A DNA stretch of 64,000 nt, from positions 1 to 64,000 of the forward strand of contig VAXH01000058.1 of the NCBI GenBank assembly GCA_005883955.1. The letters run 5' to 3'. The DNA is from Actinomycetota bacterium. Its GTDB lineage: Bacteria > Actinomycetota > Thermoleophilia > Gaiellales > Gaiellaceae. The notes under the pieces are model-generated. The model saw nothing but the letters and a program-made list of their open reading frames with translations. It ran no database searches and was not told where the DNA came from. Positions 1 through 9,327 of this stretch are shown piece after piece (position 1 is the first letter of the stretch; every line of letters starts with the position of its first letter). The position numbers and the translations under genes were made by a program.

Positions 1-804
1 CGCGTCCAGCCGACCGCGCGGCCGGACGTCTGGGAGGTGCAGGGCCGTGGCGAGCTGCAGCTTGCGGTGCTCGTCGAGATCATGCGCCGCGAGGGTTTCG
101 AGCTGACGGTCGGCAAGCCCGAAGTGCTGACCCGCGAGATCGACGGCAGGAAGCACGAGCCGGTCGAGCGGGTCGCGATCGACGTGCCCGAGGACTACAT
201 CGGCGTCGTCACGCAGTTGCTGTCGCTGCGCAAGGGAGCGCTGCAGCAGATGGTCAACCACGGTACCGGTTGGGCGCGGATGGAGTACCTGGTGCCCGCG
301 CGCGGCCTGATCGGCTTCCGCACCGAGTTCCTGACCGAGACCCGCGGGACGGGGATCATGCACCACGTCTTCGAGCGCTGGGGGCCGTGGCATGGCGAGC
401 TGCGGACTCGGCCGACCGGGTCGCTCGTTGCAGATCGTCGCGGCCAGGCGACGGGCTTCGCGATCGCAGCGCTGCAGGAGCGAGGCTCGCTGTTTGTCGC
501 ACCGCGCGACGAGCACTACGAGGGAATGGTCGTCGGCGAGAACGCCCGCGCCGAGGATCTCGACGTCAACGCCGCAAAGGAGAAGAAGCTGACGAACATG
601 CGGTCGGCCACAGCCGACGAACTGGTGCGGCTGATCCCGCCACGGCCGCTGTCGCTCGAGCAGGCGCTCGAGTTCATCCGCGACGACGAGTGCGTCGAGG
701 TGACGCCGAAGAGCATCCGCCTGCGGAAGGTCGAGCTCTCGGCGCAGAAGCGCCAGTCGCAGGCCTCAAGGCGAAAGCGCGAGCGGGACGCGACGCCGGC
801 CTAA
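1..804 (+). CDS. typA: TypA/BipA translational GTPase, C-terminal part (5' truncated by window edge)
   Basis: Frame open from base 1; motifs [45 protein letters not shown] typical of TypA/BipA C-terminus. Confidence 0.95.
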   Translation, partial: RVQPTARPDVWEVQGRGELQLAVLVEIMRREGFELTVGKPEVLTREIDGRKHEPVERVAIDVPEDYIGVVTQLLSLRKGALQQMVNHGTGWARMEYLVPARGLIGFRTEFLTETRGTGIMHHVFERWGPWHGELRTRPTGSLVADRRGQATGFAIAALQERGSLFVAPRDEHYEGMVVGENARAEDLDVNAAKEKKLTNMRSATADELVRLIPPRPLSLEQALEFIRDDECVEVTPKSIRLRKVELSAQKRQSQASRRKRERDATPA

Positions 805-817
805 AACCCGCGGCCCG

Positions 818-934
818 TCAGTGTTCGAAGGCGCCGCCGGCCTTCTTCTTCGCCTTTTTCTCCTGGCGCTTTTCCTTCAGCGTCTTCTGTGCAGCCTTCT
901 TCGCTAGCTGCTTCGGTTTCTGCTGGCCCTTCAC
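818..934 (-). CDS. Small Lys-rich protein (38 aa, GTG start): VKGQQKPKQLAKKAAQKTLKEKRQEKKAKKKAGGAFEH
   Basis: Not in ORF track; GAGGAG Shine-Dalgarno about 5 nt upstream of GTG; coherent basic peptide, convergent to typA. Confidence 0.6.
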   Translation of the reverse strand: MKGQQKPKQLAKKAAQKTLKEKRQEKKAKKKAGGAFEH

Positions 935-1208
935 GAGGCTCCTCTCGTCGGCTTGCTGGGTTCCATTCAAGCCCAATCGCAACTTTTCCTCCAGTCGGCC
1001 GGCGCGAGCCTGACCCCAGGTCGCGGCTGACGAGAACTCGTTTCTGACACGGTTTGGTCACACTTTGTGGCCTTTAAAGCCAGGTGTCCGACACTGGTTT
1101 TCGGCAAGCGGAAAGCGTGTCTAAGGTGGGACGATCTTTCCACCCCGAGCTCGCGCGCCGCTCTTGACATGCTTGACGCTTGACGGTCCTGACGGCTACG
1201 CTCGATCC

Positions 1209-1712
1209 ATGACAGCGGCACTCGCGGAAGCTGCGAAGACCTTCGAGCAGACGCTCTCCGAGCTCGGCATCACCGGCAGAGAGCGCGAGGTCGATCCCTC
1301 GGCCCTCGGCCGCCGCGCCGCTCTGCTCGCGGCCTCGGACGTTGTCTGGCACAAGCACCTCGGCCCCATGTACTCCTCGAAGCAGGTGCGCGAGGTGATG
1401 GGACGCGGCACGCGGCAGTCGGTCAGCGAGCTGGCGAAGCGCGGCCGCCTGCTGGCGCTCCCCGAGGAGGACGGCCGTCTCGCGTTCCCCGGCTTCCAGT
1501 TCGGACGAACCGGCAAGCGGCTGCCGGCGCTGGAGCGGATCCTCGAGATCTTCAACGGGGCGGTCGAGACGCCGTACACGGTCGCTTCCTGGTTCGTCAC
1601 GGCCGAGCCGCGGCTCCAAGGAAAGACCCCCGCCGCCTGGCTGCGGGCCGGCCGCCCGACCGAGCCGGCGCTCGAGGCAGCAACGCGATACGCGCAGCGC
1701 CTGCGGCGGTAG
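1209..1712 (+). CDS. DUF2384 / MbcA-ParS-Xre type antitoxin
   Basis: C-terminal ...LERILEIFNGAVETPYTVASWFVTAEPRLQGKTPAAWLRAG resembles the antitoxin toxin-binding domain; immediately upstream of a RES gene. Confidence 0.8.
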   Translation: MTAALAEAAKTFEQTLSELGITGREREVDPSALGRRAALLAASDVVWHKHLGPMYSSKQVREVMGRGTRQSVSELAKRGRLLALPEEDGRLAFPGFQFGRTGKRLPALERILEIFNGAVETPYTVASWFVTAEPRLQGKTPAAWLRAGRPTEPALEAATRYAQRLRR

Positions 1713-1715
1713 CGC

Positions 1716-2294
1716 TTGAGCCCGCTCGGGCTCCCGCCCGACGAACTGAGCCGGTTCCCGTCGTTCGACGTCGACCGCCGCCGCTCGCTCTACCGCATCC
1801 ACCGCAACAATGTCGGGCCTTGGTGGTTTTCAGGTGACGGCTCGGGACGATTCGACCTGCGCGACGGCCGCGGATCGTGCTACCTCGCCGTCACCCCGCT
1901 CGGCGCGTTCATCGAAGTCTTCCGTGTAGCGACCGTTATTCCCGAAGCGGAGGTTGATGCGCGCTCGCTGAGTAGCCTGGTCCCCCCGACGCGAACGAGG
2001 CTCGCCGACTGCACCGTCAGCGCCGCGCGGAAGTTCGGGATCACCGGCGCGATCCATACGCAGCCGGATTACACCGTTCCGCAGGCGTGGGCGGAGGCAT
2101 TCGCGACCGTCGGCTTCGGGGGCATTCGCTACCGCCTCAGCCACGACCCGGCCCAGCGCGAGCTCGGGATCGTCTTGTTCGGGGCGGCGGGCGAGCAGTC
2201 GTTGTCCGTTCGGCGGACAGAGCCGGTCCCGGCGAGCGTGATCGAAGCCGCGCGCCAGCGGTTCGGCCTCGTCGTGGCTCCTGCCCCGACCTAA
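1716..2294 (+). CDS. RES domain toxin (TTG start)
   Basis: YRIHRNNVGPWWFSGDGSGRFDLRDGRGSCYLAVTPLGAFIEVF... matches RES fold (R, E, S residues); starts 3 nt after antitoxin stop. Confidence 0.8.
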   Translation: MSPLGLPPDELSRFPSFDVDRRRSLYRIHRNNVGPWWFSGDGSGRFDLRDGRGSCYLAVTPLGAFIEVFRVATVIPEAEVDARSLSSLVPPTRTRLADCTVSAARKFGITGAIHTQPDYTVPQAWAEAFATVGFGGIRYRLSHDPAQRELGIVLFGAAGEQSLSVRRTEPVPASVIEAARQRFGLVVAPAPT

Positions 2295-2307
2295 CTACGA
2301 TCGCCGG

Positions 2308-3438
2308 ATGCGACGACGGCCGAACAGGCTCGACCGGCTCCCTGAGCAGTACTTCGGAGCGCTGCTCGCTCGCGTCACCGCTGCGGCGGCACTCGAAGGC
2401 GAGGCGATCGTCGACCTCGGGCGCGGGAACCCGGAGACCGGACCGCCCCAGCACGTCGTCGACACGCTCGCCGAGGCGGCCAACCGGCCCACGGCCCACG
2501 GTTACGCGCCGTTTCGGGGGCTCCCCGAGCTGCGGGCCGCGATCGCCGACCGCTACGCCACCGTCTACGGCGTCGAGCTCGAGCCGGACACTGAGGTCGC
2601 GATCGTGCCGGGGACGAAGACGGCGATTGTCGAGCTCTCGCTGGTGCTCGCGGAGCGCGGCTCGACGGTCGTGCTTCCCGATCCCTGGTATCCGGATTAC
2701 CCCTCCGGGCCGGCGCTCGCGGGCGCGGCGCTGGCGACAGTCCCACTCGATCCGCTCGACGGTTGGCAGCCCGACTTCTCCCGCGCGCCGCGCGAGGACA
2801 TCGCAGCCCTTTATCTCAACTACCCGTCCAACCCGTGCGCGGCGGCCGTGCGCGACGGAACGTTCGAGCGCGCAATCGACTACGCGCGCGAGACTGACGC
2901 AGCCCTCGTTCACGACTTCGCGTACGCCGACCTGCTCTTCGACGGCCGCAAGCCCCGCAGCTTTCTCGCGACGCCGGGAGCGAAGGACGTCGGCGTCGAG
3001 ATGTTTTCGATGTCGAAGTCGTACGGAATGGCCGGCTGGCGGCTCGGCTTCGTGCTCGGCAACGCAGAGATCGTCGAGCGGATCAACCTGCTGAATGACC
3101 ATTCCCGCGTCGGCATCTTCCGTCCGGTCCAGGAGGCCGGGATTGCCGCGCTGACCGGCCCGCAGGACTCCGTCGCCGAGCGGGCGGCGACCTACGAGCG
3201 GCGCCGCGACCGAGTGCTCGAGGTCGTGGACGCGGTCTCGGAAGGCACGTTCTACGTCTGGTTCAAGCTGCCTGAGGGCCTGACGAGCAAGCAGTTGCTG
3301 ACCGAGCATCGGCTGGCGCTGGCCCCCGGCGAAGGCTTCGGCCCGAGCGGCGCCGGCTGGGCGCGAATCTCGCTCGCGGTCACGGACGAGACCCTCGAGG
3401 TCGGGCTGGAGCGCTTGCGGTCGGCACTGCCGAGCTGA
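2308..3438 (+). CDS. Pyridoxal-phosphate aminotransferase class I/II
   Basis: Fold-type I aminotransferase motifs: NYPSNPC, SMSKSYGMAGWRLGF (PLP Lys). Confidence 0.9.
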   Translation: MRRRPNRLDRLPEQYFGALLARVTAAAALEGEAIVDLGRGNPETGPPQHVVDTLAEAANRPTAHGYAPFRGLPELRAAIADRYATVYGVELEPDTEVAIVPGTKTAIVELSLVLAERGSTVVLPDPWYPDYPSGPALAGAALATVPLDPLDGWQPDFSRAPREDIAALYLNYPSNPCAAAVRDGTFERAIDYARETDAALVHDFAYADLLFDGRKPRSFLATPGAKDVGVEMFSMSKSYGMAGWRLGFVLGNAEIVERINLLNDHSRVGIFRPVQEAGIAALTGPQDSVAERAATYERRRDRVLEVVDAVSEGTFYVWFKLPEGLTSKQLLTEHRLALAPGEGFGPSGAGWARISLAVTDETLEVGLERLRSALPS

Positions 3439-3498
3439 CCCTCACTTCATTTCGTATAGTGCCCTCACTTCAAAAACTAAAGCGAGGAGGGCGCGAGC

Positions 3499-3990
3499 AT
3501 GAGCGTGATCGACGAGCTAATCGGAAACGCAGGTTCGTACGCTGATTCCTTCGACAGCGGTGACCTGCCGCTGCCTCCCGCGAAACGGATTGCGATCGTT
3601 GCGTGCATGGACGCCCGCCTCAACCCCTACGGGCTGCTCGGGCTGCACGAGGGGGACGCGCACGTGATCCGCAATGCCGGCGGCGTCATCACCGACGACG
3701 AGATCAGATCGCTGTCGATCTCACAGCGGCTGCTTGGAACCGAGGAGATCATGCTCATCCACCACACGGACTGCGGAATGCTGACCTTCGGCGATGACGA
3801 GTTTCGCCGTCAGGTCCAGGAGGACACCGGCATCAAGCCGGAGTGGGCCGCGGAGTCGTTCACCGATCTCGAAGAAGACGTCCGTCAGTCGATCGCGCGG
3901 ATCAAGGCGAGCCCCTTCGTCCCGAACAAGGAGCACGTCCGCGGCTTTGTCTACGAGGTGGAGACCGGAAAGCTGCGGGAAGTGAATTAA
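3499..3990 (+). CDS. Beta-carbonic anhydrase family protein
   Basis: CMDARLNP and HHTDCGM zinc-ligand motifs. Confidence 0.9.
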   Translation: MSVIDELIGNAGSYADSFDSGDLPLPPAKRIAIVACMDARLNPYGLLGLHEGDAHVIRNAGGVITDDEIRSLSISQRLLGTEEIMLIHHTDCGMLTFGDDEFRRQVQEDTGIKPEWAAESFTDLEEDVRQSIARIKASPFVPNKEHVRGFVYEVETGKLREVN

Positions 3991-4049
3991 GAGTCGCAAC
4001 GGGTTGTAGTGCAGAGAGGGACAGTCCCATTCGGGGCCAGTCCCTCCTC

Positions 4050-4475
4050 CTACTCCGCGGTCAGCCTGACCGCGCCGTCGTCCTCGAGCGTCCAGTGGGG
4101 ATTGTGGGCAACCTCCCAGGGGTGGCCGTCGGGATCGATGAAGACGCCTGAGTAGCCGCCCCAGAAAGTCTCCGCCCCGCGCCGCGGGATCGTCGCGCCG
4201 GCGGACTCTGCTTCGGCCAACACGGAGTCGACCTCAGCGGGCGAGCGCGCGTTGTAGGCCAGCGTGATCCCTCCCCAGCCGCCCCTGTCCTCGACAGCCG
4301 AGTCTTCCGCTAGTTGCTCGCGCCCCCAAAGCGCCACGATCATGCAGCCCGCCTGGAAGAAGACGACGTCGTCGGCCGGCGCGGCGCCCGACTTCCAACC
4401 GAGCGCCTCGTAGAACCGGCGGGACCGCGCCAGGTCGCGGACGCCGATGGTGACGAGGCTCAGACGCTGGTCCAT
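4050..4475 (-). CDS. VOC/glyoxalase family protein
   Basis: LSLVTIGVRDLARSRRFYEALGW ... GYSGVFIDPDGHPWEVAHNP. Confidence 0.85.
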   Translation of the reverse strand: MDQRLSLVTIGVRDLARSRRFYEALGWKSGAAPADDVVFFQAGCMIVALWGREQLAEDSAVEDRGGWGGITLAYNARSPAEVDSVLAEAESAGATIPRRGAETFWGGYSGVFIDPDGHPWEVAHNPHWTLEDDGAVRLTAE

Positions 4476-4486
4476 GACGGGTATTT

Positions 4487-4801
4487 CTAACGGGCGACGA
4501 ACTTCCGTGCCTCGCGCATGTAAGCGGCGCACGCATCCTCGTCGGCCGGGCTCAAGCCGACCCACTCTCTCATCGGCCGGCCCTTGCCGGCATCGAAGGC
4601 CCGTCCCTCGCCGCTCCCGATCAGCTCGGTTACGCGATCTGCCGGCAGCTTGACCACGAGCTGACCGTGCGCCACGAAGGCGAAGAACTTCCCGGCACCC
4701 GGATCCCTGAGCCCTGTGGCCGAGAGCATCTTGCCTCGCTCGACGCCCCGCAGTCGCTTTGCGGCGCGGTCGAAGAGTACGTCGACGTCAGTACTCGTCA
4801 T
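4487..4801 (-). CDS. TfoX/Sxy N-terminal domain-like protein
   Basis: FDRAAKRLRGVERGKML...KFFAFVAHGQLVVKLPADRV pattern. Confidence 0.6.
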   Translation of the reverse strand: MTSTDVDVLFDRAAKRLRGVERGKMLSATGLRDPGAGKFFAFVAHGQLVVKLPADRVTELIGSGEGRAFDAGKGRPMREWVGLSPADEDACAAYMREARKFVAR

Positions 4802-5383
4802 GGCGTCGCACCCAGGACTGGCTTTGGTCGCCCTCGTCTCGCCCTTTCGGGACGAGGTCGAGATAGTTGTAGGCAGTGTTGAGGAGGTCGATTCCGCGCG
4901 CGTATGCCGAGTACGTGTGGAAGGTCGAGCCGTCGGCCTTCGCAAACACGCTCATGCCCTCGCGGTCGGGGATCCTCGGCGGCAGAGAGCCGTAGTTGTA
5001 GATCTCCTGATCCTGCTGCTCCGGTGTAAACGCGACCCCGTAGTCGAAGTTGAAGTCCGTCCCGCCCGACGAGACCCAGTGGAAGTCCCACCCCATCCGC
5101 TGCCGGTAAGCCTCCAAGCTCTCGATCGGCGCCCGCGAGACGGCAGCAAAGGAGACGTCTCGCGCGTTCAGGTGGATCACGTTCGGATTGAAGTTGTCGG
5201 CCCAGAACGAGCAGCTCTTGCAGCCGGCTTCATCGTCCGGCCCGAACATGAAGTGGTAGACGATCAGCTGCCCGCAACCGTCGAAAAGGTCGCTCAAGGT
5301 CTCCTTGCCGTCGGGTCCGTCGAATCCTTGGCGAGCAGCTCCCTGCGCGCCTCGAGCCACTCGTCGTGGCCGACGACGTTCAC
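4788..5383 (-). pseudogene. DUF899 (thioredoxin-like) family gene, interrupted by an apparent internal deletion/frameshift near 5325
   Basis: GTG at 5383 opens VNVVGHDEWLEARRELLAK, overlapping the upstream stop (GTGA); the body FDGPDGKETLSDLFDGCGQLIVYHFMFGP continues in another frame. Confidence 0.7.
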
Positions 5384-5844
5384 ATGCCCTCCGGCCCGCG
5401 GTCTTCGCCGGGGTCGTCGCCGCGACCGGCGATCACCAGCCGCGAAAGGTAGTGATCCCAACCGTGGGCGTGACTCTGGGCAGCCTCCGCGCTCGGGAGT
5501 CCGTAATGGCGGAACTTCAGCGTCGTCCCTTCACCGCTCGGCTCGAGCTCGAACTCGATCGTGCTCGACCCCTCCGGCACAGGGTTCTCCTGCCCGCCCT
5601 CGGCCTCCCAGCCGAACGTGTGGACGAGCCTTCGCGGCGGGTCGAGCTCGACGAACTCGCCGCTCGCGATGTGTCCCTGGATCACGTCGACGCGATACTG
5701 GCCGCCGGGGCGCGGGTCGAGCCAGGCCCGGCTCCCGAACCAGCGCGACAGCTTCTCCGGGTCGACGAGGAACTCCCAGACGGTCTCGGGGCTGGCGTCG
5801 ATCGCGAGCTCGCGCTCAACCGTCGTCTCAGTCGTCGTTTCCAC
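5380..5844 (-). CDS. SRPBCC/AHSA1-family protein
   Basis: ETTVERELAIDASPETVWEFLVDPEKLSRWFG. Confidence 0.85.
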   Translation of the reverse strand: METTTETTVERELAIDASPETVWEFLVDPEKLSRWFGSRAWLDPRPGGQYRVDVIQGHIASGEFVELDPPRRLVHTFGWEAEGGQENPVPEGSSTIEFELEPSGEGTTLKFRHYGLPSAEAAQSHAHGWDHYLSRLVIAGRGDDPGEDRGPEGM

Positions 5845-6145
5845 GCTTCTTCTCCTCCTTTTCTGCCTCGCGCTTGAGTGCGCTGAGGCGCTCGTCCCAG
5901 AACTCCTCCAGGAATTCCTTCAGCTCGGCGAGCCCTTCCGGGCGGGCCCGGTAGAGCCGCCTCGTGCCGTTGCGTCGCTCGCTCACGAGCCCCGCCTCCT
6001 TGAGGACATTCAGATGCTGGGAGACCGCCGGCCTCGTCACGTCGAAGTGCGCAGCGATCTCGCCTGCCGAGAGCTCGCCCTCGCGCACCAGCGTGAGGAT
6101 CTGGCGTCGGCGGGGAGCGGCAATCGCTTTCACGGCGGCTTCCAC
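5828..6145 (-). CDS. ArsR-family transcriptional regulator
   Basis: RRRQILTLVREGELSAGEIAAHFDVTRPAVSQHLNVLKEAGLVSERRNGTRRLYRA winged HTH. Confidence 0.9.
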   Translation of the reverse strand: MEAAVKAIAAPRRRQILTLVREGELSAGEIAAHFDVTRPAVSQHLNVLKEAGLVSERRNGTRRLYRARPEGLAELKEFLEEFWDERLSALKREAEKEEKKRGNDD

Positions 6146-6191
6146 GGCCGCATATTTAAGCAGACGCTAACGTAAGACGCAACTTAAATTC

Positions 6192-7133
6192 TTGCGGCCA
6201 AGGAGCACTGAATACGGTTGCGGCGTGCGAGAAGGAAAGGCTCCGTTCGTGCTCAACGGCGAGGTCGCCGAGACGTGGTACCGAATCGACGGCGACCTCA
6301 GCCCGGGCGACGCCGATGCGCCTGCCCCGCTGATCACGCTCCACGGCGGCCCCGGCGCGACGCACGACTACCTGCTCGTCCTCGCGAACCTCGCGCAGGA
6401 CGGCCGCGCGGTCGTCTTCTACGACCAGATCGGCAACGGTCGGAGCACGCACTATCCCGAACGCGGCGCCGACTTCTGGACGGTCGACTTGTTCGTCCGA
6501 GAGCTTCACAACCTCGTCGAGGCGCTCGGGATCGCCGACCGGCACCACGTGCTCGGCTCCTCCTGGGGCGGCTTTCTCGGGCAGGAGTACGCGCTGACGC
6601 GCCCACCCGGACTGAAATCGCTCGTGCTGACAGACACCGCGGCATCGTTCCCGGATTTCCTCGCCGAGGCGAACCGCCTGCGCGGCGAGCTGCCGCCGGA
6701 GGTCGAGGCGACGCTCAAGCGCCACGAGGAGGCGGGGACGACCGACGATCCGGAGTACGAAGAGGCCTGCATGGTCTTCTACCGCCGTCACCTCTGTCGC
6801 CTCGATCGGTGGCCGCAGGAACTGATCGATGCGTTCGGGTGGATCGAAAAGGACCCGACCGTCTACCACACGATGAACGGCCCGAGCGAGTTCCACGTGA
6901 TCGGCTCGATCAAGGACTGGCAGGTGAAGGACCGGCTCGGCGAGATCGAAATCCCGACGCTGCTCACCTCGGGCCGCTACGACGAGGCAACGCCCGCGCT
7001 GCAGGAAACCCTGCACGATGGCATCCCGAACAGCGAGTGGGTGCTGTTCGAGGAGTCTTCGCACACGCCCTTCGTCGAAGAGCCGGAGCGGTACAGGCAG
7101 GTCGTTGGCGAGTGGCTCGCGAGGCACGACTAG
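6192..7133 (+). CDS. Proline iminopeptidase-family alpha/beta hydrolase
   Basis: HGGPGATHDY, YDQIGNGRS, GSSWGGFLGQEYA motifs; start may be GTG 6225. Confidence 0.9.
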   Translation: MRPRSTEYGCGVREGKAPFVLNGEVAETWYRIDGDLSPGDADAPAPLITLHGGPGATHDYLLVLANLAQDGRAVVFYDQIGNGRSTHYPERGADFWTVDLFVRELHNLVEALGIADRHHVLGSSWGGFLGQEYALTRPPGLKSLVLTDTAASFPDFLAEANRLRGELPPEVEATLKRHEEAGTTDDPEYEEACMVFYRRHLCRLDRWPQELIDAFGWIEKDPTVYHTMNGPSEFHVIGSIKDWQVKDRLGEIEIPTLLTSGRYDEATPALQETLHDGIPNSEWVLFEESSHTPFVEEPERYRQVVGEWLARHD

Positions 7134-7227
7134 GGTCGATCGGCTTTCACGGCAGTCCCCCGCAAGCAAGCGCTGAGGACACGGCTGAAGCTCCCCTGTT
7201 CGGGGGCTGCCCTACGACGCCCGGCGG

Positions 7228-7380
7228 TTAAGTGGCTTGATTCGCGAAGACGCGGCGGGTCCTGCGGATCGCGTATGCGATCGCAAGGGCAAACAGCGGC
7301 AGGACGATCTCGAGCGCGTACAGCCCGAGCAGTCCGTACAGGAGCAACGCCGTTCCACCAAACCCTCCTAGCGCAACTCG
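7228..7380 (-). CDS. Small membrane protein (hypothetical)
   Basis: ALLLYGLLGLYALEIVLPLFALAIAYAIRRTRR hydrophobic segments; start uncertain. Confidence 0.4.
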   Translation of the reverse strand, partial: RVALGGFGGTALLLYGLLGLYALEIVLPLFALAIAYAIRRTRRVFANQAT

Positions 7381-7621
7381 CGGGCGACCTCCGCCGCGAT
7401 CCGCCGGGCCAGCTTGTCCGCCCCGCCGCGTCCGCGGCGGCGGCGGGGCGGCGGGATCGGAATGTCCTCGAGTCTCGGCGCCGGATGGCCGTTCTCGATC
7501 CGCAGCCGCTCGATCAGCTCGGATGCCGCCTCGCGCGTCTTCGGGAACTCCTCGCCCGCTTTCTCGCACAGCGCCGCGGCCAGCGCGTAGATCTGCCGCA
7601 CGGTCGGTCGCACGGCGTCAA
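7368..7621 (-). CDS. Hypothetical protein
   Basis: Coherent C-terminal part of ORF 7368..7844 (VRPTVRQIYALAAALCEKAGEEFPKTREAASELIERL...); start uncertain. Confidence 0.45.
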
Positions 7622-7665
7622 TCCAAGCAGAGACCGTGCGATCCAACTGTGCGAAACTGTGCCTT

Positions 7666-8655
7666 TCAGGCCTCGCGGCGATGCGAGGCGGCGAGCTCCG
7701 GGAGCGCAGACTCGTCGATTGCGTCTGCCGGCACGACGGCCACGCGAATCGGCGTCTTCGCCCAGACGGTCGCTGTCCGCTTGCCGCCTTCGAGCAGCGC
7801 GCGCTCGCCGAGCAAGGCGCCGGGACCGATCTCGGCCACGACATCGCCTTTGACTTCGATATCGACGATCCCGTCGAGGAGCAGGAAGAGCTCCCCGCCT
7901 TCCTCGCCCTCGGTCATCAGCGCCTGCCCCTGCTCGAGGTTGCGCCGCTCGAGGCGCTTGCCCTCTCGCATGATCGAGGCCGAAAGCTCGCGCTCGAGGC
8001 CGGACTCGACCGCGGTCGTCAGCGCCGGCGAATCCTCCACGCCCCACGGCGTGTTCTTGCCGTGCGATTTCTTGTACCACTCGCCGAAGTCGATAGTCCC
8101 GGATTTCTCGACGAGCTTGCCGTCGTCGTCGTAGAGCCAGTGGCGCGGGAACGGGCTCGCGCCTTCGAACGAATGCTCGGCCGTGCCGTCCGAAGTGATC
8201 GTCAGGGCGAGCGTCGTCCACGCGGAGGCTGACTTGATCCGGAAGAACGGCGGGCCGCTGACGCGCCTCGGCGCGGGCAGACCCATATGGCCGCCGGCGG
8301 ACTGCCTGAACTTGACCCAGCCGTCGCCGACCTCGGGCTCCGACTGGAGCAGCGGATACTGCACGGCCGGAAACGCCAGCTCGCGCCGCCCGAGCTTGAT
8401 CCGGGTGACGCCGATATAGCCGCCGCCGGAGTAGCCGTAGAGCGACGGCTTGCCGTCGTCGAACTCGACCCATGCACGCAGCTCGTTCGCCTCGCGGAAG
8501 GCGTCCGCCTCGCGAAGAGCCTCGAGGTCTTCGAGCTTGTCCGGCGGCGGCTCGTCGTAGTGGGCGACGCCCATCTCGAACGGGAGCTTCGGCATGCCCG
8601 AGATCGCCTCGGACGGAATCCAGGTGATCGACGTGACGGACTTCTCGATTCGCAT
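7666..8655 (-). CDS. Cyclic-nucleotide-binding-domain protein with N-terminal unassigned domain
   Basis: EQGQALMTEGEEGGELFLLLDGIVDIEVKGDVVAEIGPGALLGERALLEGGKRTATV = cNMP-binding fold. Confidence 0.75.
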   Translation of the reverse strand: MRIEKSVTSITWIPSEAISGMPKLPFEMGVAHYDEPPPDKLEDLEALREADAFREANELRAWVEFDDGKPSLYGYSGGGYIGVTRIKLGRRELAFPAVQYPLLQSEPEVGDGWVKFRQSAGGHMGLPAPRRVSGPPFFRIKSASAWTTLALTITSDGTAEHSFEGASPFPRHWLYDDDGKLVEKSGTIDFGEWYKKSHGKNTPWGVEDSPALTTAVESGLERELSASIMREGKRLERRNLEQGQALMTEGEEGGELFLLLDGIVDIEVKGDVVAEIGPGALLGERALLEGGKRTATVWAKTPIRVAVVPADAIDESALPELAASHRREA

Positions 8656-8744
8656 GGGCGAACCCCTCTCTGGCTGCGGATGTCGTTGCAGGCCAAAGCT
8701 AAACCGGCCGGGCTGCCCCCGTCTAGTCCCGAACCCGAGCCGGG

Positions 8745-8915
8745 TCAGTCGGTCGCGGAGCGGCGCCCGCGCAGGAACGCGAACGCGCCGGCCACTGCGG
8801 CGACGACTACTGCGATCAGCGACTTGTTCGGCTTGCCGCCTTCGACCGACGGGGTCACGTCGCGCGCCTTCTTCTTGCCCGCGCGCTTTGCGACCTTCCA
8901 GACCGCCCAACCCAT
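8745..8915 (-). CDS. Small membrane protein (hypothetical)
   Basis: SLIAVVVAAVAGAFAFLRGRR TM helix; N-terminal basic region. Confidence 0.5.
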   Translation of the reverse strand: MGWAVWKVAKRAGKKKARDVTPSVEGGKPNKSLIAVVVAAVAGAFAFLRGRRSATD

Positions 8916-9057
8916 GACCGCATTGCGTCTATTGATCACGCTCACGAGAATCGCCCTACCCACACCGGCCCGGGCCTAACCAAACCCAGAGCAGGAAAAG
9001 TCCGGGGCCGGCGGGCGGGCGCGGCCCCGGAACGGGACGAGGGCACATCCCGTCTCG

Positions 9058-9282
9058 TTAGACGCCGCCCGGACGGAAAACTTGCAGCGAGTTCGGAACG
9101 GGGACCAAGCGAAGGCTCCGAAGCGCCGCGCGCTGCTGTTGCTGGAAGCGGGCGAAGCCTGCGCACCCGATGCAATCGCGCAAATGTGCACGCAACACCC
9201 GGCGCTCTCTCCAGGACAGTCTCCCGTCCAGGTCGCGCAAGATCGCACGCTCTGCATGGAGGCCGTGCGCCCCAGGCGCCAT
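9058..9282 (-). CDS. Putative zinc-finger (zf-HC2-like) anti-sigma mini-protein, no TM segment
   Basis: LDGRLSWRERRVLRAHLRDCIGCAGFARF, H-x3-C-x2-C; directly downstream of a sigma factor gene. Confidence 0.55.
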   Translation of the reverse strand: MAPGAHGLHAERAILRDLDGRLSWRERRVLRAHLRDCIGCAGFARFQQQQRAALRSLRLVPVPNSLQVFRPGGV

Positions 9283-9327
9283 TGCTCTAGCAGATGCTGA
9301 ATTGCAGCGTTTCTTGCTGGTGTCGCC

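Noticed and set aside
4716-5954. 412-aa plus-strand ORF
   Set aside because: Antisense of the DUF899/SRPBCC/ArsR genes; composition artefact.
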